A stretch of DNA of 64,000 bases from Candidatus Obscuribacterales bacterium. Its GTDB lineage: Bacteria > Cyanobacteriota > Vampirovibrionia > Obscuribacterales > Obscuribacteraceae. Shown in pieces: positions 1-8,494 of the stretch. Positions within the stretch are counted from its first letter, which is position 1. Every line of letters begins with the position of its first letter. The notes below the pieces were generated by a model that saw only the letters and a program-made list of their open reading frames with translations, ran no database searches and was not told where the DNA came from. Made by a program: the position numbers and the translations under genes. The stretch lies in the NCBI GenBank assembly GCA_019745415.1, contig JAIETF010000003.1, forward strand, positions 62,001 to 126,000, in the 5' to 3' direction.

Positions 1-1
1 T

Positions 2-655
2 AAAGAAAGCGCTATAGAACTTCTGGAAAAAGCCAAATCTATCAGTGCTTTCTTAGAGCCGGCGGTGATTCCGTCTCTAGATAGATTGAAAGGCGTAGCC
101 AGTGGTGGCACCGAAACTGGTGGCAAGCCGGCGCTAGGACCAGACGGTAAGCCTGTGGCAGCAAGTAACGCGAGCCAAGCAGCAGCAGAGAAAGCCAAGG
201 CGGAAGCAGAAGCAGCAAAGAAATACGGCGAAGTGGAAAGCCTTTTGTCTAGCGGCAAGCTTGATGAAGCAGACAAGGAAATTGAAAGTTTGCTGGCGGC
301 AAATGCCGCCGACGGCAAAGCTTGGATGTTCAAAGGTACGCTTTTGGAAAAGAAAGGCAATATAGACGACGCTTCGGTGAGCTATCGCCAAGCCGCCGGC
401 TTTAAGATAAGCGGCGCCGAGGAAGCCTTGCTAAGATTGGAAGAAAGCCGGGTCAGACCACTTGTGCAAGATGCAGACAAATACTTGGCAGAAAAGAAAC
501 AGGTAGAAGCGGCCGAAATTCTCAGAGAGGCAGCCAGACTGGCACCGAAACTACCCAGTGTGCATAAAAAACTGGCCGAACTGCTCAGATCTATGGGTGA
601 AACCAAAGAAGCCGAGAAAGAGGAACAAAAGGTCAAAGACATGGAGAAGAAATAG
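2..655 (+). CDS. TPR-type helical repeat protein, 5' end outside window
   Basis: The frame is open from base 2, so the true start lies upstream; 217 residues are visible. The GTG at 65 is in frame but need not be the start, because the preceding codons read as helical protein (ELLEKAKSISAFLEP). After a Gly/Pro-rich stretch comes an Ala/Lys/Glu-rich helix, then helix pairs with TPR spacing (a segment starting LLSSGKLDEADKEIESLL, and a later one containing VEAAEILREAARLAPKLP). TPRs usually mediate protein-protein contacts; no catalytic domain is visible and the partner is unknown. It ends 143 bases before another TPR gene on the same strand, so the two may share a role. Confidence is high that it is coding, low for function. 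Confidence 0.8.
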   Translation, partial: KESAIELLEKAKSISAFLEPAVIPSLDRLKGVASGGTETGGKPALGPDGKPVAASNASQAAAEKAKAEAEAAKKYGEVESLLSSGKLDEADKEIESLLAANAADGKAWMFKGTLLEKKGNIDDASVSYRQAAGFKISGAEEALLRLEESRVRPLVQDADKYLAEKKQVEAAEILREAARLAPKLPSVHKKLAELLRSMGETKEAEKEEQKVKDMEKK

Positions 656-658
656 TCC

Positions 659-684
659 GCCGTTTTTAGGCAGCCGTTTTTAGG
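659..684. repeat. 12-bp direct repeat after the first gene
   Basis: GCCGTTTTTAGG occurs twice (659-670 and 673-684), separated by two bases, just after the stop codon at 653-655. It is probably a small local duplication. No hairpin or T-tract makes it a convincing terminator. Confidence 0.6.
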
Positions 685-798
685 ATAATAATTCCAGGGT
701 AAACAGCTATTGTCAGAATGCACTTTCAGCCTTAAATTATAGAGGTTTTCAAGAGGGCGCAATTGAGGCACACAAACTAGGCAACACTGAGTCAAACC

Positions 799-2547
799 GT
801 GAATAGAAAAAGAAATAGAACACGTAAAGCGACAATTTTATCTATATCTCTCGGTCTGCTCTTAAGCGGCGCCTTTGTCGAGTTGCCGTCCGCCTTGGCC
901 ATGACCCTGGCCGAAGCAGACCAATTGCTATTGCAGGGAAAACTGAAAGCAGCTGAAGAAGCCTATCGAGAACTCTTAGCCGAAGACGAAAACGGTGATG
1001 CGGTGGCCGGACTGGCTGTAACACTGGCCAAACAAGGACTGGAAAAGCCGTACAAAATTGTCGAAGCAGAAAAACTCCTCAAAAAAAGTCGCGAAAAATT
1101 CGGCGACAATCCCAATGTGCAAGCAGCAACGGGCTATGTCGCTTATGTACATTCAAAGACTGTAGCTTCACCTGCCAAAAGAGACTTGCTGCTGGAAGCA
1201 GCCGAGAGTCTATCAAAGAAGGCTATAGATCAAAACCCGGACATAGTCATTGCCCAGCAAACCCTAGGCATGGTCAAAATTGCCCAAGACGACATCGAAG
1301 CGGCAGTACCGCCTCTGCGGAAAGCCTGCAGCTTGGCTGAGAACTGTGTCAACCTCACTTTGTTGGCCCAAGCCCTGCTCAAGCTTGATGCCAAAGACAA
1401 AGAGGCGGAAGAACTAGTCAACAAAGCCCTGCAGCTCAAGTCGGATTATTCAGCTGCTCGACTGCAAAAGGCAATTGTCTTGTCGGCCCAAGGTAAAAAT
1501 GAAGAAGCCTATCTAGAACTTAAGACTATTCCAGCCGACCTACGCAATTCAGAATGGCATACAGTGGCCGGCAATATCGAAAGCCGCCAAGGCGACGGAC
1601 CATCGGCCCTGCAAAGCTGGAATAAAGCCAGTATGGAAGACCCCCGCAACCCGGAGCCATACAAACGAAAAGCCGAACATTATATGATGCGTGGCGACGG
1701 TGCCATGGCCATTGCCGAGTATCATACCGGTCTTGAGATTTTGCCTAACGACTGGGCCATGCGAGCAGAACTGGCTGAGTTAGCCCTGCGTCAAGATAAT
1801 CTCGATGTTGCCGAAACCGAATTCAAGACCATACTTGCCACCAAGTCAGATGACCCAAAGGCCATGCTTGGTCTGGCCCGTGTCTATTTTCGCAAATATC
1901 GCAAAGAAGGCAATTTCCCGCCTAACTTTAGCCAGCACATGGATAGGCTGCAGCAGATCATCACAGAACAGGCTGTGCAAGGCAAGGTGCTCAAAGACGG
2001 CGCCCGCAATTTACAAGAGAGCATCGAGCTCTCAGAAGCAACCAAAGCCATTTCGCAAAGACGTTTTCGCGAAGGCAGACAGAAGTTTTTAGACGTTATT
2101 GAAAAACACAAGGACGAGCCCTTTGATGTAATCACTTTGGGCGAACAATGCTATTTCGAAGGAGACTATAAGGCGGCGGAAAAGGCTTTCAACTATGCCA
2201 AAGAACTGCCCGAGGTGAGCACCCGTGCCGAACAAGGCCTTAGCAAGATCAACTCGCAGCGCACCGAGGCCTCAAGACATGTGAAACTGGGGGATGCCGC
2301 CTGGAAGATTCCCGAAATTGCTATCGACCACTATAAGCAGGCTCTAAACGCCGATCCACAATATTCAGAAGCCTATTTCGGACTTTTCAATCTTTATACC
2401 AAGTCTGATAAACAAGACCCAGCCCAAGCCATGTCTTATGCTGAAAGTTTTTTAGAAGCAGCTGAAGATGGCAGCCCGCAGCGCAAGGAAGTTGAATCGG
2501 GTCTAGCCAAGCTGAAGAAAAAAACAAGCGGCGGCAAAAGCAAATGA
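799..2547 (+). CDS. Secreted TPR-repeat protein
   Basis: This 582-residue protein starts at a GTG with no strong Shine-Dalgarno sequence. A basic N-terminus (MNRKRNRTRKA) and a hydrophobic stretch ending ELPSALA look like a Sec signal peptide with cleavage near residue 34, so the protein is probably exported. The rest is helical with many TPR units, for example AEADQLLLQGKLKAAEEAYREL, AMLGLARVYFRKY and the late SEAYFGLFNLYTKSDKQDP, ending in a Lys/Gly/Ser-rich tail. No enzyme domain is visible. It probably acts as an assembly or adaptor scaffold in the envelope. It follows another TPR gene and precedes two small membrane-protein genes on the same strand. Confidence 0.85.
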   Translation: MNRKRNRTRKATILSISLGLLLSGAFVELPSALAMTLAEADQLLLQGKLKAAEEAYRELLAEDENGDAVAGLAVTLAKQGLEKPYKIVEAEKLLKKSREKFGDNPNVQAATGYVAYVHSKTVASPAKRDLLLEAAESLSKKAIDQNPDIVIAQQTLGMVKIAQDDIEAAVPPLRKACSLAENCVNLTLLAQALLKLDAKDKEAEELVNKALQLKSDYSAARLQKAIVLSAQGKNEEAYLELKTIPADLRNSEWHTVAGNIESRQGDGPSALQSWNKASMEDPRNPEPYKRKAEHYMMRGDGAMAIAEYHTGLEILPNDWAMRAELAELALRQDNLDVAETEFKTILATKSDDPKAMLGLARVYFRKYRKEGNFPPNFSQHMDRLQQIITEQAVQGKVLKDGARNLQESIELSEATKAISQRRFREGRQKFLDVIEKHKDEPFDVITLGEQCYFEGDYKAAEKAFNYAKELPEVSTRAEQGLSKINSQRTEASRHVKLGDAAWKIPEIAIDHYKQALNADPQYSEAYFGLFNLYTKSDKQDPAQAMSYAESFLEAAEDGSPQRKEVESGLAKLKKKTSGGKSK

Positions 2548-2626
2548 GCTTATGTAATGCAGCTTATGTAAGTGATTAGTTGTATTGTGGGTATCATATT
2601 AAAGAGTTTAGTGACGGGGAGAGGCT

Positions 2627-3025
2627 ATGTCGGTCGGGAAGAAGAAACCAGCGAAAGGAGCCTTTAACGGCGCCTTCAACGGAGCTCTCAAGGGTAGAGA
2701 CGAAGTCTTCGATGCCTCGCCCGACGCCGGCGACAAAGTCGACTCGCCTTCTAAAGTAAAGGGTAAAGCAGCCGGCTTTTTCCAAAAGTACACTAATACT
2801 CTCAAAGCTTCTTTCGATGACATGAACAGCGATGAACAAGAAGCGCTGATCACTAGATTTTGTTATGTTATTAGCATCGGTATCGCCATGGTGGCTTTGA
2901 GTTGCTTCTACACCATCCTACCTCCTTTGGTCAGAATACTGGCTCTGCCAATAGTGCTGGCCGCCGCTTGGTTTGTAGGCTCTAAAGTGGTTGCCCCGGC
3001 GATGATAGAAAGATTCCGCAAATAG
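2627..3025 (+). CDS. Small membrane protein with two hydrophobic segments
   Basis: This 132-residue protein has an ATG preceded by a purine-rich GGGGAGAGG ribosome site. The N-terminal half is polar and basic and carries a short internal repeat (KGAFNGAFNGALKG, residues about 10-23). The C-terminal half has two adjacent hydrophobic stretches (about residues 79-98 and 101-121), suggesting a membrane hairpin with the long N-terminus on one side. No family is recognised. The next gene, 40 bases on, also encodes a tiny two-segment membrane protein, and the pair may form one complex. Confidence 0.75.
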   Translation: MSVGKKKPAKGAFNGAFNGALKGRDEVFDASPDAGDKVDSPSKVKGKAAGFFQKYTNTLKASFDDMNSDEQEALITRFCYVISIGIAMVALSCFYTILPPLVRILALPIVLAAAWFVGSKVVAPAMIERFRK

Positions 3026-3065
3026 TCGAATCTATCTAAACTTCCAGCTTCAGCGAGGCAAACTT

Positions 3066-3311
3066 ATGGCTCTACCGAAAAACCTTGGCAAATATGTGGG
3101 AGGCTTTGTCGTACTGGCAGCCGCCTCTCTAATGCTGGGCTCGATTTTCGACTATGTTTCAGGGCTTATTCGCATCGTATCGGTAATTGTCACTGTTGTC
3201 GCAGTTTCGTGGCTGGCTGTCTTTATTATGTCTAAAATGAAGGGTAGCAAAAGTAATCGAGCTGATAGTGCAAGAGCAGACCAAGACGACACGAAAGATG
3301 AAGAGACCTAG
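3066..3311 (+). CDS. Tiny two-segment membrane protein
   Basis: This 81-residue protein has two hydrophobic stretches (about residues 11-31 and 35-55) and a charged Ser/Asp/Arg/Lys C-terminal tail. The ATG is preceded by AGCGAGGC. It sits between the small membrane protein at 2627 and the secreted protein at 3314, whose GTG follows only two bases after this stop, so the genes are almost certainly co-transcribed. No family is recognised. The layout suggests an inner-membrane accessory subunit. Confidence 0.75.
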   Translation: MALPKNLGKYVGGFVVLAAASLMLGSIFDYVSGLIRIVSVIVTVVAVSWLAVFIMSKMKGSKSNRADSARADQDDTKDEET

Positions 3312-3313
3312 CT

Positions 3314-4327
3314 GTGATGAGAAATTCTATCAAACCAATCTTGCTGGCCTGCCTGGGGCTGGCGCTTAGTCAAAGCGCCGAAGGACAAAACCGCCAACAA
3401 GACCTTTACAAACACAATAGCGGTCTAGCCGGCAAATCAGCCATTCTTCCCATCGGCACATCGTTCGAAGGGCGGATGCAATCGACCATAGGCTCAACTG
3501 CATCCAAACCCGGCGAGAGATTCTCCATCGAAGTATCGGCACCAGTGATGGCCAACGGCACCGAAGTCTTGATTCCAACCGGATCTCAAATTATCGGCGA
3601 AGTAGTAGAAGCCATTCCTTCATCAAGGCAAGAGAAAGACCGAGATAAGCGCATCAAACCCTTGGGTAAATTGCGAACTCAACTGATGTCGCTGCAGATG
3701 CCCAGCGGTATGAGCTATCCGATTGTCGCGTCGATGACCGGTGAGGTGACCCATAGCCGCTATGGCACCTACCAAGGTCTGGCCGGGCGCAAAAGTTCGG
3801 TGGCCTATGTCGGCTCCCAGTCTGGCTTCGATGCGGTTAATCCGGCGCTGCGCGCCCCTAAACGCAATGGACAGCTGGCTGTAATCAAAAAGGATGAATT
3901 GCTGCATGATCCTATTTTGGGCGAAGACAATCGAGGCAGTGACGGTCAGAAGAAAGTTATCCGCTCTTTGGTGAAGAAAGGCAGAGACCTTTATATCTAT
4001 GCAGGCTCGCCGATCACAATAAGATTAGATGCGCCCCTCAAGCTCAGTTACAGCGCGTCGGCCGGCGGCAGCTCTATCGATATGGTCAGCGAAGACGATG
4101 ATCCGCTCGGCAAACAAGCGCCAAAAAATGGCAGGCGATTCAGCCCTACCCGCGAACGCAATAAAGACAATCAAACGCAGGAAGTGCAAGATCTCTCAGG
4201 ACCTTCAGCAGTAATGGGACCCGCCGGTGGTCAGAACAGAAGTCAGAGCAGCGGCTTCGGCGGTGGCGGCGCCCCCGAAATGGGAAATACTGGAGCCCCG
4301 AGCAAGCAGCCCGGCAGCGATTTTTAG
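3314..4327 (+). CDS. Secreted protein with VirB10-like beta-domain pattern
   Basis: The protein is 337 residues from GTG 3314, or 336 from the adjacent ATG 3317. The N-terminus (ILLACLGLALSQSAEGQ) is a signal peptide. Residues about 45-95 follow a pattern of 'GTSFEGRMQSTI', a Ser-rich turn, 'PGERFSIEVSAPVMANGTEV' and 'IPTGSQIIGEV', resembling the beta-barrel repeats of VirB10/TrbI proteins and related envelope proteins. That is a resemblance only. The C-terminal 90 residues are Gly/Ser/Asn/Pro-rich and look disordered. No other secretion-system genes lie nearby, so a general periplasmic or outer-membrane role is likelier than type IV secretion. Confidence 0.75.
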   Translation: MMRNSIKPILLACLGLALSQSAEGQNRQQDLYKHNSGLAGKSAILPIGTSFEGRMQSTIGSTASKPGERFSIEVSAPVMANGTEVLIPTGSQIIGEVVEAIPSSRQEKDRDKRIKPLGKLRTQLMSLQMPSGMSYPIVASMTGEVTHSRYGTYQGLAGRKSSVAYVGSQSGFDAVNPALRAPKRNGQLAVIKKDELLHDPILGEDNRGSDGQKKVIRSLVKKGRDLYIYAGSPITIRLDAPLKLSYSASAGGSSIDMVSEDDDPLGKQAPKNGRRFSPTRERNKDNQTQEVQDLSGPSAVMGPAGGQNRSQSSGFGGGGAPEMGNTGAPSKQPGSDF

Positions 4328-4357
4328 GTAGCCAATAATAGAAAGAGAGCACCCTCA

Positions 4358-5011
4358 ATGAAAGACAACGACCAAGAGAAATTGCCGTTTGTAGTGGCAA
4401 TTACAGGGGCGTCCGGCGCCATTTATGGACTGCGACTTTTGCAATACTTGCTCGAGTCGGGGCAACCGGTAGACTTACTGCTCTCAAAAGCGGCACAACG
4501 AGTCATGAAAGAAGAGCACGATCTCGAACTTGGCAACGAAGTGGAAAGCAAACTCCTTGCCTACCTTAAGCTACCACAGGCGGTACCACTCAAACTACAT
4601 CCGCTCAATGACTACGGCGCTAGCGTTGCCAGTGGCTCCTATCGCACCATGGGCATGGTAGTGCTGCCTTGCAGTCTCGGCAGCCTTGGTGCGCTTGCCG
4701 CCGGTTTGACTGAAAACCTCATTCACAGAGCCGCTGCAGTTACGTTGAAAGAGAGACGCAAGCTCATGGTAGTCGTGAGAGAAATGCCTTTCGGGCACAT
4801 TCAACTCAAGAATATGCTTAGCTTGAGTGAAGCTGGTGCAATAGTCGCCTGCGCATCACCAGGTTTCTATCACCGCCCGGAAAGCGTCGGCGATCAAATT
4901 GACTTCGTGGTCGGACGAGTTCTAGATCAATTTGACTTTGACAATAAGCTCTTCAAAAGATGGAAAGAAGATAGTCGCCCACTGGTACAAAGTCCGCGCC
5001 AGAACCATTGA
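4358..5011 (+). CDS. ubiX: Flavin prenyltransferase UbiX
   Basis: UbiX joins dimethylallyl phosphate to reduced FMN to make prenylated FMN, the cofactor of UbiD-type decarboxylases. The 217-residue length is typical. The flavin-binding signature ITGASGAIYG is at residues 15-24. LPCSLGSLGALAAGLTENLI matches the conserved Cys-Ser segment near residue 110, and VVVREMPFG matches the family 'RExP' motif. No ubiD is in this window, so the partner decarboxylase must lie elsewhere. The gene is nearly fused to rimM: its TGA lies 11 bases before the rimM ATG, so the two are probably translated from one message. Confidence 0.93.
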   Translation: MKDNDQEKLPFVVAITGASGAIYGLRLLQYLLESGQPVDLLLSKAAQRVMKEEHDLELGNEVESKLLAYLKLPQAVPLKLHPLNDYGASVASGSYRTMGMVVLPCSLGSLGALAAGLTENLIHRAAAVTLKERRKLMVVVREMPFGHIQLKNMLSLSEAGAIVACASPGFYHRPESVGDQIDFVVGRVLDQFDFDNKLFKRWKEDSRPLVQSPRQNH

Positions 5012-5022
5012 GCAGGAACCCG

Positions 5023-5625
5023 ATGGATAGTTTCAATTCAAAGATCGCCAAAATAGTGGGTTTCAAGGGACTAAAAGGAGATATCAAACTCTCTCTAGAA
5101 ACCGACTTTGACCTCATATGCGGTATCAAGAGCGTCAAGCTGACAGCCCCTATTTCTGCACTCAACGTCGAGGGACAAGATAGCAAGGCAAAAACCTCAG
5201 ATGCTATCAATGCCCGAGTTGATAGACTTTACTGCGAGGGGCGACTGGTCTTACTGCGCCTGAAAGGCTTCGCCGATCGCACGGCTTGCGAAAAGCTCTT
5301 GGGCTACACTGTCTATACTGAGAAGGAGCAATTGCGTGCTCTAGATGAAGATGAATGGTGGGTTGAAGACCTGATCGGGCTGACTGTCTATACCAGGCAT
5401 CCCCATAAGATTTTCGGCAAAGTAAGTACAGTTTACGGCGACAGCAATATGACCCTGGCAGTTTGCGACAAAGCCGGAAAGGAGTTCTTGGTTCCTTTTG
5501 TGAAAGCTTTGGTACCGGTAGTAAATATTGCCGAGGGGCGAATTGAAATCGAGAACATTCCAGGACTACTGGAAGAAACTCAAGAAGAAGAAGAAAGTGA
5601 AACTAAGACTGAAGAGCATGATTAA
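5023..5625 (+). CDS. rimM: Ribosome maturation factor RimM
   Basis: RimM binds ribosomal protein S19 and helps mature the 3' domain of 16S rRNA. The N-terminal beta-barrel is visible (IAKIVGFKGLKGDIKL), followed by the PRC-barrel domain starting at the hallmark DEWWVEDLIGLTVY. The protein ends in an acidic tail rich in Glu. The ATG at 5023 is chosen because AGGA (5014-5017) sits five bases upstream. A TTG at 5008 overlapping the ubiX stop would add five residues. rimM usually lies between rpsP and trmD; here it follows ubiX and neither usual neighbour is present. Confidence 0.92.
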   Translation: MDSFNSKIAKIVGFKGLKGDIKLSLETDFDLICGIKSVKLTAPISALNVEGQDSKAKTSDAINARVDRLYCEGRLVLLRLKGFADRTACEKLLGYTVYTEKEQLRALDEDEWWVEDLIGLTVYTRHPHKIFGKVSTVYGDSNMTLAVCDKAGKEFLVPFVKALVPVVNIAEGRIEIENIPGLLEETQEEEESETKTEEHD

Positions 5626-5955
5626 GCTGCTGCAGATTAACAAGAACTCCAATTAATTCGACTCATGGCAACTTGCTATGTGGCGCTTTTTCCTTTAATT
5701 TATACGAAGCTGCATAGAGTCTTTAGAAATCTGTCCCGGAAAAACCTTACCAAGGGTTTTGGTTTGTAAGCCGGGGCTGATATCTCAAGACTAAGACTCG
5801 GCTGGAATCTCAAGACCACAAGTCATCCCCGACACCATAAGTCTCTGCATTCGGTTCGAGTGCTGTTTAAGCTTGCTTTCCTTGTCGGCGGGAGAGTTCT
5901 GGTTAGTCTGTGTTTTCACCCTCAGTCTTCTGACGCTCCAGAGAGTAAGAAAAAA
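5626..5955. other. 330-base gap upstream of the GT20 gene, with a hairpin
   Basis: I see no convincing gene here. A frame open from 5860 continues into the GT20 gene but reads as poor protein before the ATG at 5956. A nested inverted repeat lies at 5735-5776: CCCGG (5735-5739) with CCGGG (5771-5775), enclosing AAAACCTT (5741-5748) against AAGGGTTTT (5752-5760, one bulged G). The phrase ATCTCAAGAC occurs twice just after it. The stretch may be the GT20 leader or a weak terminator for rimM. Confidence 0.45.
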
Positions 5956-7464
5956 ATGTCGTCCATACTGCAATCACGAATGCAAGCCAGAGCTCAATCG
6001 GCTCTATCAGTTTTAGGCCCGCAAAACGATGAACTGGAATTGGCTCTGCCCAGCGTCAGTGTCATCTCATACTCTGGTCCAGGCGGTGTAGGCGGCGTCC
6101 CAGCCTCCCTCGCCCCGATGGTGAAACGTCTCAACACCCGGGTGAACTGGTTTGCCCTCACCGAGCAGCCCCAAGCTGATTTCACCCCTCCAACCGAGGG
6201 CACTAGCAGACTCTCGGTTAAACAGCAGAAAGCACAGTCTCCCACTTATTTCGGCTTCTCATTTCACAAACCGACTTTGCCTGACCGTCTCATGGACGGA
6301 CACAGACGCTTCTGTCAGAGCTATCTTTCACCGCTTTTACACGGCTTTCCCGAAAGAGCCATCTTCGACCAGGAAGACTGGAAATCATTCAAACAATTGA
6401 ACGAGCTTATGGCTTCCCATTGCCTAATTGCCAATTCAGACAGCTATCCCAGCTTGTTCTGGCTGCACGACTATCAGTTATCGCTGGCATCCATGCTTAT
6501 TGGCTCACAGGCCGGCATCCTGCTCTCGCAATTCTGGCACGTGCCCTTTCCCAGCGCCAAAATCATCACAGCTTATCCATGCGGCAAAGATTTAGTGGAA
6601 GCGCTTCTGCAAAATCGACTGGTTGGCTTTCACACCAAGGATTATGCCGAGAACTTTATGGACGCCGCCCAGTTCTTCTATCCGGAGCTGGAAATTGATA
6701 GGCCAGCGATGACTCTAATTTCTGAAAGAGGGAAGCGAACCAAATTATCGGTTATGCCGCTGGGCATCGACGTGCCCTATTGGCAAAATCTGGCCAGAAT
6801 ATCCAAGCCTTATTCTGAAGCGCTTGCTTTCAAGCATGACCTAGCCCCGCAAGTAATTCTCGGTGTCGACCGCCTCGAAAGCAATAAAGGCATTTTGGAG
6901 AGACTACAAGGTCTGAAACAGCTGCTTGCAAGCAAACCAGAATGGCACAAGCGCTTTCACTTTGTTCAAATTGCCCAAGAAGTAAAAGAGCCGAGCGACG
7001 AACTGAAAGAATACACCGAAGCCGTAGAGAGAAAGATAGCCATTATCAACAACGAATTCGCCAAAGAAAGCTGGTCTCCGATAATCTATATAAAGGGTTC
7101 GCTTAACCACGAAGAACTCGCCGCCTGGTATCAAAAGGCTTCGGTTTTGAGCGTCAACTCTACAGCCGACGGGCTCAACCTAGTAGCCAAAGAGTTCGTG
7201 GCCGCAAGAGAAGACGAGCAAGGAGCCCTAGTCTTGTCAAAGAATGCCGGCGTTTCAAGAGAACTGAGCCATGGCGCATACCTTGTCGATCCAAACGACG
7301 CAGCCGAACTGAGCAACCAGCTCTTCAACGCCCTCACCGCAGATGCCGAGGAAAACCACAGACGAATGCTCAGTCTGCGTCATGCCATCGGCTGGAATCA
7401 ATTGCACAGCTGGGCCCAGGGCTTTTTGCGAGAAACCCTGACCACAGAAGAAAATAAGTTCTGA
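5956..7464 (+). CDS. GT20 family glycosyltransferase (trehalose-6-phosphate synthase-like)
   Basis: GT20 enzymes transfer glucose from UDP- or ADP-glucose to sugar phosphates or glycerol phosphate, making osmolytes such as trehalose-6-phosphate or glucosylglycerol-phosphate. The diagnostic blocks are present in order: GPGGVGGVP (donor loop), WLHDYQL, FWHVPFPSAK, GFHT, GVDRLESNKGI and the C-terminal DGLNLVAKEFVA. The ATG at 5956 gives 502 residues, close to the family norm; an in-frame start at 5860 would add 32 unconvincing residues. No phosphatase domain (OtsB) is fused or adjacent, so the product cannot be assigned between trehalose and glucosylglycerol pathways. Confidence 0.88.
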   Translation: MSSILQSRMQARAQSALSVLGPQNDELELALPSVSVISYSGPGGVGGVPASLAPMVKRLNTRVNWFALTEQPQADFTPPTEGTSRLSVKQQKAQSPTYFGFSFHKPTLPDRLMDGHRRFCQSYLSPLLHGFPERAIFDQEDWKSFKQLNELMASHCLIANSDSYPSLFWLHDYQLSLASMLIGSQAGILLSQFWHVPFPSAKIITAYPCGKDLVEALLQNRLVGFHTKDYAENFMDAAQFFYPELEIDRPAMTLISERGKRTKLSVMPLGIDVPYWQNLARISKPYSEALAFKHDLAPQVILGVDRLESNKGILERLQGLKQLLASKPEWHKRFHFVQIAQEVKEPSDELKEYTEAVERKIAIINNEFAKESWSPIIYIKGSLNHEELAAWYQKASVLSVNSTADGLNLVAKEFVAAREDEQGALVLSKNAGVSRELSHGAYLVDPNDAAELSNQLFNALTADAEENHRRMLSLRHAIGWNQLHSWAQGFLRETLTTEENKF

Positions 7465-7510
7465 CTTTCACGATTTATTCACAGGTCATCACTTAATTTA
7501 TTGTTGCTGC

Positions 7511-7556
7511 CTGGGCCCGGAGGTTACTTTGATACCTTCCGGGCTCAATTATTTTC
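7511..7556 (+). terminator. Hairpin after the GT20 gene
   Basis: GCCCGGAGGT (from 7515) pairs, with one bulge, with ACCTTCCGGGC (7534-7544), followed by an A/T-rich run (TCAATTATTTT). The stem is strong but the T-tract is interrupted, so this is a probable rather than certain intrinsic terminator. Confidence 0.55.
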
Positions 7557-7666
7557 AGCGATTTTGAAAAGTGATTTACAAATTTTTCACAGATGTCATT
7601 GTAATCTAACGCCATAAGCCGAAGAGCTAACCCGCCCCTCTTTCTTTTCAAGCCATAGGTGACCAT

Positions 7667-8398
7667 ATGGTGATTTCTTATGCACGCCCTGACATGGGTG
7701 ACTTTAGTAATGCCAGAAAGCAAGACAGTGTCGAGAATTCAAGCAACGACAATCTAAGTTATGCCGTCTTCAAGCCAAATGATCTGCAGAAGTTCAATGA
7801 TCTGCAAAAGCTCAACGGACCGCAGGGGCAAAACCAGGCAGACAAGCCCAGTATCTTGCCATCATTAGAAATCGCTGGAGCCTTTAATAAAGGCACTATG
7901 AGCGATGCCGACGCCGAATTGATTTTGGCCAACATGCGAAAGAAAACAGCCGACCCCTTAGCCGCTGCCCAGGCCCATGAAGGTGACAAACTTTGGCGCC
8001 GCAGCCCCTACAAAAACCTTACCGGAGACGGCGAATACGGATGTGCCGCCTCCCTGGGTGTGATGCTCAAAGACATGGGTCACAGATTTCAGACTTCCCC
8101 CCTGGCAGCGGGCCTGTACAACAACTTGCGTGACTCTGGTTGGAGCCGCTCCAGCATGAATATGGCCAAACCAGGAGATGTCATTTTCGGTGAAAAGCTG
8201 GGCAGAGATGCCAGCAAAGGCGGCGGCGCCGGTCACATAGCCATGGTGGTGGGCAGAGATGCCTCAGGCAACTTAATGGTGGCCGATAATAATGGAGCCG
8301 AAGGCGGTGTCTGGTCTATAAGACCGCTGACAGAGAGCTTCAAACCCGATCGCTATGACATGGGTGCTCTGAAAGTAATTAGACCGCCCCGCGGATAA
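7667..8398 (+). CDS. CHAP/NlpC-P60-like cysteine hydrolase
   Basis: The C-terminal half of this 243-residue protein carries the order of a papain-like amidase: Cys126 in GEYGCAASLGVML, His190 in GAGHIAMVVG, and a polar Asn/Asp strand (MVADNNGAEGG). The phrase 'KPGDVIFGE' before the His is also typical. Such enzymes cleave peptidoglycan peptides. The N-terminal 100 residues are polar, Asn/Gln-rich and repeat NDLQK. There is no signal peptide, so a classical exported role is not shown. The ATG follows AGGTGA five bases away. A phage-type or self-targeted lysin is an alternative. Confidence 0.72.
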   Translation: MVISYARPDMGDFSNARKQDSVENSSNDNLSYAVFKPNDLQKFNDLQKLNGPQGQNQADKPSILPSLEIAGAFNKGTMSDADAELILANMRKKTADPLAAAQAHEGDKLWRRSPYKNLTGDGEYGCAASLGVMLKDMGHRFQTSPLAAGLYNNLRDSGWSRSSMNMAKPGDVIFGEKLGRDASKGGGAGHIAMVVGRDASGNLMVADNNGAEGGVWSIRPLTESFKPDRYDMGALKVIRPPRG

Positions 8399-8494
8399 TT
8401 TAGGAGATAATACTGAGGAGCAGTTTATCGACTTTGCCCGAAAAGACAAAGGGTTTCTGCGAATCTTGACAGGCGGCAAAAAGAAAAACCAGTC

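Noticed and set aside
5840-5880. tRNA-like phrase GGTTCGAGTGC
   Set aside because: No matching acceptor, D-arm or anticodon arm can be drawn around it.
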